DNA of 64,000 nt, from assembly GCA_964019415.1 (NCBI GenBank), contig OZ025890.1:4805951-4869950 (forward strand), read 5' to 3'. Source of the stretch: Ianthella basta (taxonomy: Eukaryota; Porifera; Demospongiae; Verongiida; Ianthellidae). Positions 22,096 through 35,092 of this stretch are shown here, one piece after another. Position 1 is the first letter of the stretch. The number at the start of each line of letters is the position of its first letter. The notes under the pieces were generated by a model, which was not told the DNA's origin, did no database searches, and saw nothing but the letters and a program-made list of their open reading frames with translations. The position numbers and the translations under genes are program-made.

Positions 22096-23339
22096 TTACG
22101 CCATTTCCCGGACAGCTAACAATAAACCAGCGAGAAAAGTCAGGAAAGGATGTACTTCAGCAGAACAACCGCTTATATTTACTGGAAAAACATCTGTTTC
22201 TCTAGAAGTGGTGAGAAAACGAGCCGTTTCATCGAAATCGCCTAGCAAGACCATCCTCAGTCGCACCCGCCATTTTCCCTACTCCCGGACATTTTTTCCT
22301 AAAGTGGGACAGGCATTAGGAATTGTGGTGCTTTTGTTTAAACTAAGTTTAAGTGGATAATATTGGTTTTACAACCATGGATCAACATTCAGCGCACTTC
22401 CAAAAGGATTGGAGAAGGTTGCTAGAGTCAGATAGCCCTACACAACAAAGATGATGCCATTTGGAACAACTGTCACAGCAAATCCATGTGCCCTTTTCAT
22501 CAGTTCAACAGGTGGCGCAAAATCCTTCATCCACCTCCCCAGTATCAATCTGCACATGTATGTCTGCCTTTACTTTGCTTGGTTATCATCTGTGAATTTA
22601 AATCAGCAACCAAAGTGTGAATGTTTTCCTGCTGTCCAACAATTGGCAACTGCAGTAACTAATAGGCATTGAGTTTTACTAACTTCTCTCAAGTACAGAA
22701 GTTAGTGTCTATTGTAGCGCATGCAGTTCGATCACCAACGAGTTCAATGTATCTTTCCGTAAGCAGATCCGGCCAACCGTTCGAATTTGGCGCGCAATTG
22801 AAGATGGTGCAATTCTTAGCTCCTCCTACTTCCTGCCAATTCTTGATTCTTCGGAAGAGATAGGGTAGAAGGAATCGGTGTCCAGCTGCCGAACGAAGGG
22901 TGCTCGTCCCGTTTTGACTGCGGATTCTTAAACCCTTCTAGTGCAAGTATCAACCAAGCGTGGCGTTAGCTCGAAGTTTAGCCTGTCTGTTTCGTACGAC
23001 GTACACTTTTGCGGAGTGTCCGGGTATTGGCGCTGTCCCGGAAATGGCGTAACTACCCTACAAGCAGTTAACCGAAACAAGTGTATGCCAAAATCGTACG
23101 CAATGTAAGGCATAAACAAAGCTTTTAACCTAAAAGACACATTGCCCACTACCAATTCCACTGTTGTATTAAGAATGTGTGGCGATTTTGCCTGCAATCA
23201 AGAGGGAAAAGGCTAAAAACGCTTTAGTACCTTCTTTCCATCGGCCAGTCCGGTTCCGGTTCCCAGTTTCCACGTAAAAACTAAGTTGCCAACTCGAAAC
23301 AGCCGTGTACGCACATGCATGCACCACTGTTGCAACATA

Positions 23340-23508
23340 ACTGTGGTCGACCCCTATAGTCCAGCCAGCTTTGGAACCACGTACTACGAAAGCACCGAAG
23401 CGCCGGCGGCGGGAAGGAAAAGCCACGTTTTCCTTCCCGCTCCCGGCGCTTCGGTGCTTTCGCCGTACGTGGGTCCAAGCTGGTTGGACTAGTCGACCGC
23501 ACTGGTTT
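23340..23508. repeat. GC-rich foldback upstream of U3
   Basis: A near-perfect inverted repeat around a short centre at about 23422; the inner arms contain GAAAGCACCGAAGCGCCG and its inverse. The outer arms include GTCGAC on both sides. It ends 161 bp before the U3 start codon, so it lies in the probable promoter region. Confidence 0.85.
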
Positions 23509-23669
23509 AAGGCAGTTTCACCATGGTTCACCCAGTTTGACATAATAAACGGGAGCATTATATAGAATGGTCGGCTTAAATTGCGGTACACGCACCTTAG
23601 CGGTGTAATTGCTTCCAGCAGCTATCCGAACTTTTTAGTACTAGCTAGCTAGCTGTAGGAGCTAGTTGC

Positions 23670-26600
23670 ATGGAGCTGAATCTCGTGGGGACGAAAGGAT
23701 ACTACACGGTCCGGGACGGCAGCGAACGCGTCACTTCCGAAACAAGCATCGTAGCGTCATACGCCAATGTGGTAAATTTTGGGGTTGGATTCAGCTTGCT
23801 CGGCATAGCCTACTACGGTCTAAGCAGCTTGTCGACCTCCTTCAACGCGCAACTGGGTTCCTTCTCATTGGCCATCGTCTTCTTCGGATTTCTAACATCT
23901 CAGTTCGTTACCCCTTCTCTTATGGACGTCTTGGGCGCCAAAACATGTGCGGTCGGAAGCGGCATTCTTGTTCTTCTCTTCTCAATCAGTTATTTCTACC
24001 CTACTTGGTACACCCTCATGCCATCCTCACTCGGCATGGGCCTAGGCTACGGCCTTCTCTACGCGGCATCAGGGACAATCAAGAACGATGAAGTGCGGAA
24101 GTGTGTTGAGCGCTTCAAGGTTGATCCCCTTACCTACCAGGGACGATTCAGTGCAATTATCATCACTTTTGGACTCGGTGCGTCGGCAATGCTAGCTGGC
24201 GTCACCAGCCTCGGGATTTTGTCGAGTCGTTCGAGCGAAGTCTCGCGAGTTGGCGGATGCGAGCAGGCAAGAAACAATTCACTTGTCTTTAACACCAGCA
24301 AGGCAACACAGACCGACTTTAGACCGCTGGTTTCCCCTACCGTTTATTACATCTTGGTGGCTACAATGACTGCTGTTTCTCTTCTGTGCATATTCACGAT
24401 GTCCATTATGAGAGGTGCTGCTTATCATAAGTGTAAAGTGCGTTCTTTTGGATTGAAAGAAGCTCTTCGCAACACTGCCACACACGCTGTGAAGGTTCTT
24501 AAGCAGGCCTGCACTCCAGCATATGGGCTAGTGCTTCCCCTTAGGCTGAATCAAGGCTTCACCACAGCCTTTTTCTACGGAGTGTTCACTAAGGTATGTT
24601 TAATGTGGTGCTGCATGCCTCCACAGACTCACCAGGCATGCTGTTAGATTTGGAGTCAAAGCATGTAGATAAGCCTGCAGTTAATGTCTATGTGTGCAAA
24701 TGTTTCGTTGCATTCCAGAGATACATCACAGAGTGTGTGGGTGTACAGTATATCGGTGTGGCCATTTGCGTTAGGGGAGTGTTTGCAACGCTGGGCAGCT
24801 TTGGCAGCGGTTGGCTTATGCAGCGTACTACAAGTTACATGATGGTGTTGGTGTGCATTGGTGGACTAGAGGTAGGGTCCTTGATCTTTCTGATTGTGTG
24901 GGAGCGCCAGCCAAGCTTTGCAGCGATCATCATTATTACGGCCATCATTGGACTCTGCTATGGACTGAATGCTACTGTTGGACTTGGTGAGTATCCCTAC
25001 TTTAATATGCATGCATGCACAGTATCTGTAATGTCATAGAGTCTTGGAACAAACTGATTGATGTAGCTTAGTGCAATCAGTGGTATGTATACAGCATGGT
25101 GTGCAGGACATGCCAGTTTGCTTTGTGTATATGCTATTGTGACAAACTCACGTACCTACATGTCTGTATTCAAGTTGCCTCTGTCCCCATCTGACATCAG
25201 TTGATCCTGCATGCACTAATCATGCTCCATTTCTTCACTACACATGTGTACACATGCATGAAGTGATCACCCCTGTATACTCGTCACCAAATATTGTTTT
25301 ATATATGTGACAGATTCATATGGTTGATCCACAACATGTATATGCATGCATGCGTAGCTAGCTCATGCACTGTTATGTGGGAGCCCCATTCCCTTTTATA
25401 GTCACTCCGCATTACGTACTGTGGTTGAATCGTACTCCAGCCAAGAGATACGGTGATAACAATATTGTATGTATATGCTGTGAATGCATGATGGAAAGTG
25501 AATTCAAAGTCATTTATGTATTCTGTGTATAATCATAGCAAGCAATTGACATACAGCAGACGTGTATCATAAAGAGGACTCTATACAGCTGTCTGCTATC
25601 TCCCATGCATGTAAAACCATTGCAGCTTACTCTGGTACTGCTCCTGGGGACACTGTGACTGGATATAGCGCCTTTGTTATGGAGCACACAGCGGGACAAG
25701 TTGTCCAGTTCTTTGTATCAGAGTACATCTCTGCAGAAGCAAATCTCTTTGTGATACTGGTTATCACCATCTTAGCAGTGCCACTGTTTACTATAGCTGA
25801 CATCCACTATGGGTCTGGAACCAGCAGGAACATTTGTGGCAAGAAGAAGGCTCAAAAGCCAGTAGTGGTGGAGAATAGGAACATCCAGAGAGAATCTGTT
25901 TGCAGCAGCCTGGAGCTTAACGATGGTATGTGTGTGAATGCATGATTGTGCATGCTATTGGTTCATACCACATGCATGTATGCGTGTCTTGTGCTCATTT
26001 TCGTAGCCTATGTATACACTGTGAGATAGAGTCATGTTTATTGAAAGTGAGCATACATGTAATTAATTGCAAGGTGCACGCATGTCCATGCACTGTTGAG
26101 ATATTGATTGTGCAGGTGGCCCTGAAGATAAGTTGAGGATTGCCGTCCTATTGGTTGAGAATGGCAGAGACAGTGATAGTGGAGGTAAGTGCACTGTTAT
26201 CACTGCTCTGAAGCATGCTGTTTCAGCACATGTATACATAGTATACAATTTAAGTAATAGTTAAATGGCGACCAAGAGGTGTCTGTGCGATTTAGAGCAC
26301 GAAGCTTGAGGGCGCGAAGCGCCCGAGTGCTGAGTGGTCTAAATCGCATAGACACACCGATTGGTTGCCATTTAAGTGATATAGATCCAAATCTGTTCGC
26401 TTACCCAATCATTTCGCCTTCCTCTCGCTTCTTGACACTGTACACGTGAATGACGACATATTACAATGATATTTGCCCCTGCGGAGTTCCCGCAGATGGT
26501 TATATGGGATTTATAAACCCCTGCGCTCTGCTCGCAACGTACTTTATGGGATTTATAAACCCCTGCGCTCTGCGCGCAACGTACGATTATGGGATTTAGA

Positions 26601-27605
26601 ATCACACATGAAGCAATTGGAGTGCTTCTCAGAGATTTATAACCATCGTTTAGAGGCCCATTACCATGGCAACGGGATCTATTACAATATAAAATAATTT
26701 GCAACAATGGATGTGCAAATTTTGTGAACAGAGCAGTGTCTGCTATAACATTATAATACTAGGGCATACATTAAAATGCAACCAGCATTGCTTGAATGTA
26801 TATAGCTAGCTATTTCAGTAAAGTACAGTTCATGAGCATAACTCTGCCAGGGCAAGTACATTTTGGGCAATAGAACTGTAATCTGCTTTCACTGGCTGAC
26901 AGAAAGAAGGGATAGCAAGCCAGACGAAGCACTGGATGGCAGCTGGGCAATCGTCACCTACCTATTTGGAGGTGCGCAGGGAAGCCCGTCCATGCTGTAC
27001 TAACAAAGTGCACGTTATCGCTTTACCCAAGTGAACAGTGGAAGTGTTCCCGGCCATGCAGGGCAAATGACGTCAGCCAATATGGCGGAATTGCCAACAG
27101 GCATGTCGACGTTAACAACAATCTGAACACAGGGTGCAGCGATGACATGGAGTGTTGAGCTGTTTCGTGGCCAATGGTGGCCAAGTAGAGTGTTTTGTTG
27201 TCGTGAGCCCCTGTGGAGAATATCGGGCTATTGCGCAATCTAGGTGTCTCGGGTTGACTGGGACGGATATACATCTATATACATATATACATACATATAT
27301 AAAAACAGGGGACGACAACGTGTCATGATTACTTGCCTCGCCTTTCGGCTCGGTAATGATTTGGCAGCTGTTTAAAGTATGCATGAGTCATGTGTAGTGT
27401 AGGTGTTCTGTTTGCTGAAGTAGCTATAAACACTATGTAACGTGCAGGAAGTATGCAAGTAGAAATCTTTATAGTTCGTACAAGAAGCTGCTTTAAAAGA
27501 CCCATAATTTGGACACCCATGTCACCCACGTCTTTTCTTTGTTGTATTGCAGTGGCCATGAATAGTGACACTTCTCCACCAAGAAGCCAATGCATGGAAG
27601 AGTGA
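23670..27605 (+). CDS. U3: UNC93-like multi-pass membrane protein
   Basis: Exons: 23670-24593, 24719-24986, 25626-25925, 26116-26184 and 27553-27605. Joined they give 537 residues in one frame. The start MELNLVGTKG matches U2 and U4. It keeps the UNC93 marks YFYPTWYTLMPSSLG and KVDPLTYQGRFSA. At the exon 2 boundary the residue usually encoded by ATG is AGA (Arg) here. The exon 3 end (ADIHYGSGTSRNICGKKK) is nearly identical to the other copies. The tail from exons 4-5 is acidic and ends in QCMEE. Intron 4 (1.4 kb) holds a foldback module and a tandem repeat that are shared with 44.2-45.2 kb. The product is expected to be an 11-12 helix membrane protein; transport or channel-regulating activity is not known for this branch. 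Confidence 0.9.
26250..26382. repeat. Foldback module (TTAAATGG..GACCAA, GCGCGAAGCGC core)
   Basis: The two halves pair as AGGTGTCTGTGCGATTTAGA with TCTAAATCGC...AGACACACC, around a GGGCGCGAAGCGCCC hairpin. A close relative is at 45117-45250. Confidence 0.8.
26470..26690. repeat. Repeat fragment with GGGATTTATAAACCCCTGCG tandem units
   Basis: Two copies of a roughly 43-bp unit are at 26507-26593, followed by CAATTGGAGTGCTTCTC and CCATGGCAACGGGATCT. The same order of sequences occurs at 44240-44410, so both are parts of one interspersed element. Confidence 0.7.
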
Positions 27606-27834
27606 ATAAGACCATACGGTTACAATAAATATGTTACGCACATACCTCCAATCTATACGGAGCACTGTATGAAGTGTTAGATCAAGCTTGCATGGCTTAA
27701 ATTTAGCTGTGAATATACTAGTGATAAACTTTTGCATTCTAGTTTAGCGTGAAAAAATTACTTGTTATATATTACTATTACAAATGCAATAATTCACCTG
27801 AATGTTTTGTCATCTGCATTTATATACAACTAGC

Positions 27835-28140
27835 AGGGCGCCCGCCTTCGGTGGGCTTCTGCTACGGCATGTCGCACAACAGTGAGTTGGGCCCAGGCTG
27901 GTCGAAGAAGCTGCGCTGTTAGCAACGGAAGGTAGCTGCTAGAACGACGATCAAATTTAAATTTGATCGTTGGATGACGGCGAACACATCGTTCGGTAAC
28001 CGGTAGTCAAGGAATGCTAATTAATAAAAAATTGAAACGAAAATTGAGGGATATCTCTTCAGGAGGACACTTCTTGAGTGCCACTTTATAATTCCTGCCA
28101 GTTTGGTGGCGTTCTGTTCCGTAGTTTTTGCGCCAAAAGC
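27835..28140 (-). repeat. Interspersed repeat, copy 2
   Basis: The inverse-orientation relative of 19080-19450, sharing the GGGCTTCTGC end and the GCAGCTACCTTCCGTTGCTA block. It contains a self-complementary GATCAAATTTAAATTTGATC centre. Confidence 0.65.
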
Positions 28141-28157
28141 CTTTTTCCTCTATATAT

Positions 28158-29133
28158 TCAATTCAATTCAATTCAATTCATTATTAGAGTGCACCATGCC
28201 AATAGGCACTAGGACACATCATGGTCCAATGTAGCACTGCACACATGCACCATGCGAGATGCCAAGATGAGTCTGATATAAAGAAAAACTGGTCATGACA
28301 ATGTTAATAAAGAGTGTGGCAGATTGTTTGATAGCATGTATATAATATAGGCATTCATTAATAGAATCTAGCTGACCACATAGAGCTATTGACATTATAC
28401 GATAGTTCTTACAAGCCAGTGACAATACAAGGGCTGCTCTCTCTCCAACGCTTTTGGCTGGAAAGTCCTCCCTTGATCCCTCCATGGCTTCCAGAAGAGG
28501 TTGCCTGAGATGGTCCCATGCAGAGCACTGTAAAAGCCAATGGCATACATCCTCCACCTCTCCACTGTCACATTCCTTGCATACCCTCTCCTCTCTCTTC
28601 ATCCCATGCCACCTTCCCATTTCAATCTGGAAAGCGGCTGTCCCACCCCACAACTTTAACATCATCCTCCTTTCAGCCTTTGACTTCAACAATGCACAAC
28701 TTGACTCCACCTCACACTCCCCTATCAACATCATCATGGACAACTTTGGCTTTTCGTGCACTTCCTTCCTCCATTCGTCCTTTACATTTCTCCAAGCCAC
28801 ACTCAGCAACATACATTTCACTTCCACCACTGACAGCTCCCTGACCACACCACCACTCATGTCCTGCCATCCAAATCTACCAATACACCTACCCATGCTT
28901 CTCATCCAGGTTCCCCTACCACACTCCACTGCCTGCAACACGACCTTCCTCAGCAGTCTGCCTTCATATATCTTACTAGTCAACACCTTATACCAGAACT
29001 GTACGCACCTCACTCTTGCTTCCCACACTATTCTATATTGTGCAAGTCTTAAGAGTGCAATATAAAATGGAGGCAGGACTGAGGTAGCTAGGAAGGGGTC
29101 GGGGCCACGCGAACGAGACATGATCCTTCTCAA
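28158..29133 (-). mobile_element. 5'-truncated LINE: C-terminal zinc-knuckle end of an ORF2
   Basis: A 304-residue frame (29133-28219) has LKLWGGTAAFQIEMGRWHG followed by ERVCKECDSGEVEDVCHWLLQCSAW. This is the C-terminal zinc-binding end (Cys-x2-Cys-x8-His-x4-Cys) of non-LTR retrotransposon polymerases. No reverse transcriptase motif lies upstream, so the copy is truncated. Downstream on the minus strand, five TGAAT-type units at 28158-28182 form the simple-repeat 3' tail typical of several LINE clades. The frame through the fragment is open, so the copy is fairly recent or under no long decay. The start codon given by the frame has no functional meaning. Confidence 0.75.
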
Positions 29134-29934
29134 GTTCTAATCGAGCGAATGGCCCATTGCAACCCACTCGGCGGTTGGTCGGTCGATCTCCAGCCAGAAA
29201 GTGATCCAAGAGAGGAATAGAGTGAGGGATAGCTGAGCTTCGAGCCCTCGTCAACCACCAAAGCCAGAGCACAGCCACATACGAAGACCCACTCTGCGTA
29301 AATAGAGCTCCTCAAGCCAATGAATACTATGAGCAGGAATTCCTGCCAAACACATCTGATTGGTCGAATAGGTGTGAACTAGGAGTGGTAATAGGTGTGA
29401 ACTACCTACTTTCTTCCACCCCCGCGCGCAATGACAAAGTAGGGGCTAGCGGAGCTATAGTTATTTATATCGGATTATTATCTGCCCAGGGTTACCAAGT
29501 TCAACTCCTGACAATCGAGATCGGCTGCCTAGGCCACTACACGCATGAGGCCTATACGGCTCTAAGACTTGCTGCCCCCCCCCCCCCCCCCCAAAGCAAA
29601 AGCCTCTGACAGACGTAAAGCTTTGACTGACACGGCAAAAACAGCCATGTCTGGGAGCTACACTATCTTTTCAGCCCACAAATCATCCTGGAACTTGGGT
29701 GCCAGATGCCCAAACGGAGACCGAGCCCAATTGATCACCAAATAGCTATGCCCATCAATCACTATTTTTTTAGTTAATATGTTTAGTGTATTGTTCACAT
29801 GTAGCTAGCACCACCATCCCCTTACATATCCATGTATTACTTGCCTATATCCCCCAAATTGTATCCCCATACAGTCCTTCTGTTCCCCAAACTTATATTT
29901 TCCCCACTTCGTCCCCTCTAGTGTAAGCTAGACA
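29134..29934. other. Non-coding stretch before U4
   Basis: It holds a sequence at 29318-29380 resembling 48187-48245 (TGAATACTAT and ATCTGATTGGTCGAA), so a piece of another repeat. Poly-C is at 29574-29592. No gene is recognised. Confidence 0.5.
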
Positions 29935-30280
29935 GGCCCGTACGCAAGGGGGGAGGGACCCCCCTCCCCCCCCCAACCTGCCTAGGAGTTCCTCCTGAGA
30001 AACAACTCCTATAACATTTTAGCTACACAGAATTTGAGTTGTACTACTATACAGTAGTCTTACAATGGACAGAGCCACTCAAATCCCGGCTCTGAAACCG
30101 TACCCCTAATCCCTGTTACGTAAGTAGCTGAAAAAGACCAGCTTAGCTGCTAGCGAGCACAAGCTGGACATTCTCTTTGTAGACACCAGAATTGTGCTAC
30201 GTATTAATCTATACATGGTGAGTTCCCTTTGAGAGCAGAAGAACCCCCCCCCCCCCAGTCTCAGAGCTGCGTACGGGCTT
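29935..30280. mobile_element. hAT-like MITE with 8-bp target duplication
   Basis: The ends are GGCCCGTACGCA and TGCGTACGGGCTT. GCTAGACA directly flanks both sides (29927-29934 and 30281-30288), an 8-bp duplication as made by hAT transposases. Poly-C/poly-G runs are inside each end. It ends 234 bp before the U4 start codon. Confidence 0.82.
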
Positions 30281-30513
30281 GCTAGACAGGAAGCTGCATT
30301 ATACGATAATGGCGGACGCGGCAATGGAACGCAATTCGAAGCGGTTCAAACCGCCCCAAACCGGGCAGGGATCACGGCTCGGAGCAGTTTGTGGGTAACA
30401 GCACACGGGCCGGACCTATCTTCTCTTGCGCCACAGGAGAAAGTCAAGGATCGGAATAAATTCTTGCAGTTTAATACGGGAAGGATAAACCATTGTTGCG
30501 CTGTCTGCCTAGG

Positions 30514-33500
30514 ATGGAGATCAATCTGACGGGAACAAAGGGGTATTACACCGTCCGAGACAACAATGAAACTGCTTCGCAGGGCAGCATTCTAGCGTCA
30601 TACACCAAAGTAACCACTCTCGGCTTAGGATTCGGCCTAGTCTGCCTCGTGTTTTGGGTTCTAAGCAGCCTAACTACTTCCTTCAATGCGGAGCTAGGAT
30701 CTCTCTCAATGGCCGTTCTTTTCTTTGGTTTTCTGACATCACAATTCATCACTCCATCCCTCATAGACATTTTTGGCGCCAAGACGTGTGCAGTAGGTAG
30801 TGGCATGTCTACTCTGTTTCTGGCAGTCAGTTATTTCTACCCTTCTTGGTACACCCTCATACCATCCTCACTCGGCATGGGCCTAGGCTTTGGCCTTCTC
30901 TATGCAGCAGCGGGCACTATCAAGAGTGACGAGGTGCAGAAATGTGCCGAGCAGTTCTGTGTTGATCCCATGACCTACCAGGGGCGATTCAGTGCAATTA
31001 TTATTACCTTTGGCATTGGCATATCATCATTATTAGCCGGTACTGTTAGTTTTGCCTTACTTTATTTCAATCGCAATGACACCAACGCAAGTGGATTGAT
31101 GCAGGAGTGCAACCTTCCAGCTTCAAATGATTTAATCCACGTGACTATTTATTATATCTTGGTGTCCACGCTGACGGTTGCTTCTATTCTTTCTCTCTTC
31201 ACTTTCTGCGCGATGAGGGGCGCTGCGTACCATCAATGCAGTGTGTGCTCCTTGGGGTTAAGAGACGTTTTCCGCACTTCTTTCACGCATGTGGTGAAGG
31301 TGCTTAAGCAGGCCTGCACTCCGGCATATGGACTAGTGATGCCACTCAGACTGAATCAAGGGTTTTTGCTTGCATACTTCTTTGGAGTATTCACTAAGGT
31401 TGGCTGGTAAAGGATTAGCATTCATAATATTTCATTTTCTTGTGATCTCACTTTGAATACTACTCAAGCTGACATGCTATATGCATCCACAGACTCTGCT
31501 TACATGCACAGTCTCTGACATGAGAGACTTAGAGTTAGCACAGAGATGCATGCATTGTCAATTAGTACCTATATAGTATTTGAGTTGCAAGCAGTGTATA
31601 GTAAAACTATTAAAATGGCTGTCTTGCACTTCCTTTTCAGATGTACATCACGGAATGTGTCGGTGTTGAGTTTGTGGGTGTGTCCGTCATGTTGTGGGGG
31701 GCATTTGCAACACTGGGCAGCTTTGGCAGTGGCTGGCTAATGCGGTACACCACCAGTTACTTGATGGTGTTGGTGTGCATTGGTGGACTAGAGATAGGGT
31801 CTCTTGTGTTTCTGATTTCTTGGGAGCGACAGCCAAGCTTGCCAGTGATTGTCGTGATAGCAACTGTATTTGGTCTCTGCTATGGGATCAATGCTACAGT
31901 GGCACTTGGTGAGTGTTTACATGCACCATTGATTGGTTAACCTGTGTATATAGCTATGCATGCATGCTAATACAATTAGGATAGCCTAACTTCCTACCCT
32001 CTGTGTGGCTTCATGCATAGCCAATCAAACATGTTTGCTAGCAGCATGGAATTTGTCCTACAGCCATAGTGACCCTGAGTGAGTATAGGCATGCTAGGTT
32101 TTGGGTGTGTACGTGAAAATCTTATGAGATTATTGTTTTCTACAGTGTCAATTACATGTTGAGGTCATGTCATGTGGTGATCAGGTTCTTCTCTTACCGT
32201 ACACCAAGCTGAAAGCAAGTTTTTAGGCTTGTGCTGTGGTGGTACGCAGTTTGACACATTTTTCACACATGCAGTTTACATGTAGTATATATATCTGAAG
32301 CCCCGCTCTTTGGGTGGATATTTCAGCATTTTGCCAGAGTTGTATGTTTTAATTCCCATTTCTGTATAAATTATGACTCTGAACAATCCTTGTGCATAGA
32401 ATTTACTAAACTAAGCTATAATTATAGTAAGAATACTGTATGCATACAAATTTCATGGGATGTTTCCATGAATTGTAAGTTTATGGACGTTTGCTAAAAT
32501 TTGTGAAATTTCCCAGCTTCTAGCACACTACACACACTGGGAGTAATGCAGTTCCAAACCACTGCAGAGCATGTATGTAGCTGCCATGCACTGGGTGTGA
32601 AACCACCATAGCAGCAATGAGGCACAGCTGTGATGCTGAAGCAAGTGCAGCTGCTTTATTGTGCCAGGCAGTCATAGACCTGAACTTAATGGGCATTTCA
32701 CAGTTCCATCTGGTGGATATGCATTTCCTGATTGCAGTGGTAGCTAAGGGGTGCATGTCCTATCTTGAGCTGTGCAGTGTGCACCAGTATTCTCCCCAGA
32801 CAGTAATTATTATAAGAAAACACTTAACCAACAGTCATTAGTGGATGGTTGGGTATGGGAGAGAGTGTCACCTTCCTGTGCGAAGCACGGTAGCTGAATA
32901 CAGGGAGATACTCGGGACAATGTGTTAAGCACACGAATGCTATTGCCCACACCACATGACTAGTGGCACTGTGCCTTTCAAGGAGGATACAGTGCCATGT
33001 TTACAGCCTCAAGGAGGGTTCTTACGGGAGCAAGAAGGGCTCTGTGCCCTTCAAAAGCAGCCTAGCGAGAACACTGATGTGCATGTGTTATCGATGAAAG
33101 TCACTGACAGAAACTGTCATGCACTTAGGGGTACATGTTCTTAGAATTTTGCATGGTAATCATGAAGGCTATAATAACAGACATGTAAAATAGAAATGAC
33201 TTTTTTTATGCATTTCACACAATTATAGTAATTTGTACGTATCGTATGTGGTGTGATGCTTATACATTCTACACTTATCTCTTGTTTACAGCCTACAGTG
33301 GTACTGCTCCTGGAGATCATGTGATTGGATACAGTGTGTTCGTTATTGGCCTAGCAGGCTCCGAATCTGTTCAGTATTTCCTGTCAGCGTTCATCTCTGC
33401 AGAGGCAAATCTCTTTGTGATACTGATTGTCACCATCTTAGCAGTGCCACTGTTTACTATAGCTGACATCCACTATGGGTCTGGAACCAGCAGGAACATT

Positions 33501-35092
33501 TGTGGCAAGAAGAAGGTGGCAGTAGTGGAGAATGGAAACATCCAGAGTGAAACTGCTGTTACTAGCAGCAAGGAGAGTGGTGAGTGTCACATGAGGTGTG
33601 TGGTAGTTTTCTCAAAAGTAGAACACAAATCTCTGCATTTAGTTTTATTCAATCCACTGGTGTGTCATGCACTATATGCACTTATGCATTGATGAGCATG
33701 TTATACAGAGAAGCCTGTCTAAGATAGTTGCTGTGTTAGACCGCCACCTCTCTACAGGAGCCAGCCTCCTGGCCCCAAATAGCACTACAAAATGGCAGTC
33801 TACCTCTGTAAAGCAGCCACCCTTAGAACTGGCCCGCAGGTGGCTGTCTTAGACAAGTTTCTCTGTATATATGCATGTAATGCTGTGTGAGGGTCATTGA
33901 TGGATTTCCGAAGTAGTGGGGGGAGGGGAGGGGTTGCATGCTTTATAGAGGCATATGCATATGCTTACTGCTTTGCAGGTTATGTCAGCCGAAAAAGAAG
34001 AGAGTCCGTGCTCCCTTTGGTTGAGAACAACCAAGAAGGTAAGCATCACACACATGTACAGTATGTCAGACTCTGTTGTTTGTTTACATAATGTAGCTCA
34101 TATCTAGATTTGAATTCTTGTGCTCCCCTGTTTCACCACATCAAAGTCCACGTCACAGCAAAGAACAGTTCCCCACATCAAAGCACATGTACTTTCATAG
34201 AGTATAGTTCAATCACACTTCAGCAGCCAATGTAACGTGTCATAATGTAATTGGAGCCCTCATAAGTTCTCTTTGATCCATTGTGGGCAGACAGGTCTGC
34301 AGTTGACAATGAATAGGAATGCTTCTAAGTCGGTTTTAATGAATTTGTCTCAAGTGACAAAGTCAGTGTACTAGTGTGATTGTCTGCATGCTCAAATCTT
34401 ACTGATGTGGGACCTCTCCATTACTATATAGTTCGTACAACGGAGTCAACAAACTATGAACTCCTGTGTGTTACTCTAACAGCTATATGTGTGTGTTGCT
34501 ATGTGATATGCATGCAATCTGACAGGAGCTTGGGAAGAATATCGTCCAAAGACTCCAAACAACATAGCCCCATTGTATTGTATCCAAGTTAGATTATAAC
34601 GGCCTTGAAGAACCATGAGAGTCAGCTTAAATGCCTTCCAATGCCAAATCAATCGTCTTACACTTGGTATATGCGCCCGTGCAAGTAACACTCTTCCTCG
34701 TGTGGGAGTCTAAGTGCATCTAGCTGCAGCTTGGCACAGGAAGAAGACAGAATTGTTTGTAAACTGCTGGAAATTGATGCATGGGTTAGATCAATATGAC
34801 CCACCTACCTGCACCCACCCACATTAACTTAACCCATCTGTACCCACTTGCAATAATTTAAGAGCCCACCCGCACCCACCCACATTAACTTAACCCATCT
34901 GTACCCACTTGCAATGATTTAAGAGTCCACCCGCACCCACCCACATTAACTCTGCTAAGGGTGAATAACTTAAACCACAGGGCAACACAATATGGCTTCC
35001 TCACACAACAAACCATGTTTCTCGCTGCAGGGTCAGTGAGCGATGCTTGCAACACCCCAGTGATCATTGAGGAGGATCAAGTGTTTGAATGA
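30514..35092 (+). CDS. U4: UNC93-like multi-pass membrane protein
   Basis: Exons: 30514-31398, 31641-31908, 33292-33579, 33979-34038 and 35031-35092. They give 520 residues in one frame. The start is MEINLTGTKGYYTVRDN at ATG 30514; an open extension upstream has no ATG. Family marks are SYFYPSWYTLIPSSLGMGLG, VDPMTYQGRFSA and the shared exon 3 end ADIHYGSGTSRNICGKKK. The loop between helices 5 and 6 is shorter than in the other copies. The tail ends in IIEEDQVFE. Intron 3 contains a pogo-like MITE and intron 4 a 61-bp tandem repeat. U5 starts about 0.5-0.6 kb after the stop codon, with no other gene between. Confidence 0.9.
33704..33867 (+). mobile_element. Pogo/Tc1-like MITE, copy 1
   Basis: It runs from TACAGAGAAGCCTGTCTAAGA to GTCTTAGACAAGTTTCTCTGTA. 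TA at both ends fits a TA target. Related copies are at 37240-37401, 41037-41214, 55276-55466, 58007-58181 and 62420-62607. This one is in intron 3 of U4. Confidence 0.85.
34799..34950. repeat. 61-bp tandem repeat
   Basis: About 2.4 units containing GCACCCACCCACATTAACTT and CATCTGTACCCACTTGCAAT; units start at about 34811, 34872 and 34933. In intron 4 of U4. Confidence 0.88.

Noticed and set aside
28454..29065. Plus-strand 203-codon frame
   Set aside because: It lies opposite the LINE fragment whose minus-strand frame has the recognisable zinc-knuckle motif; no domain on the plus strand.
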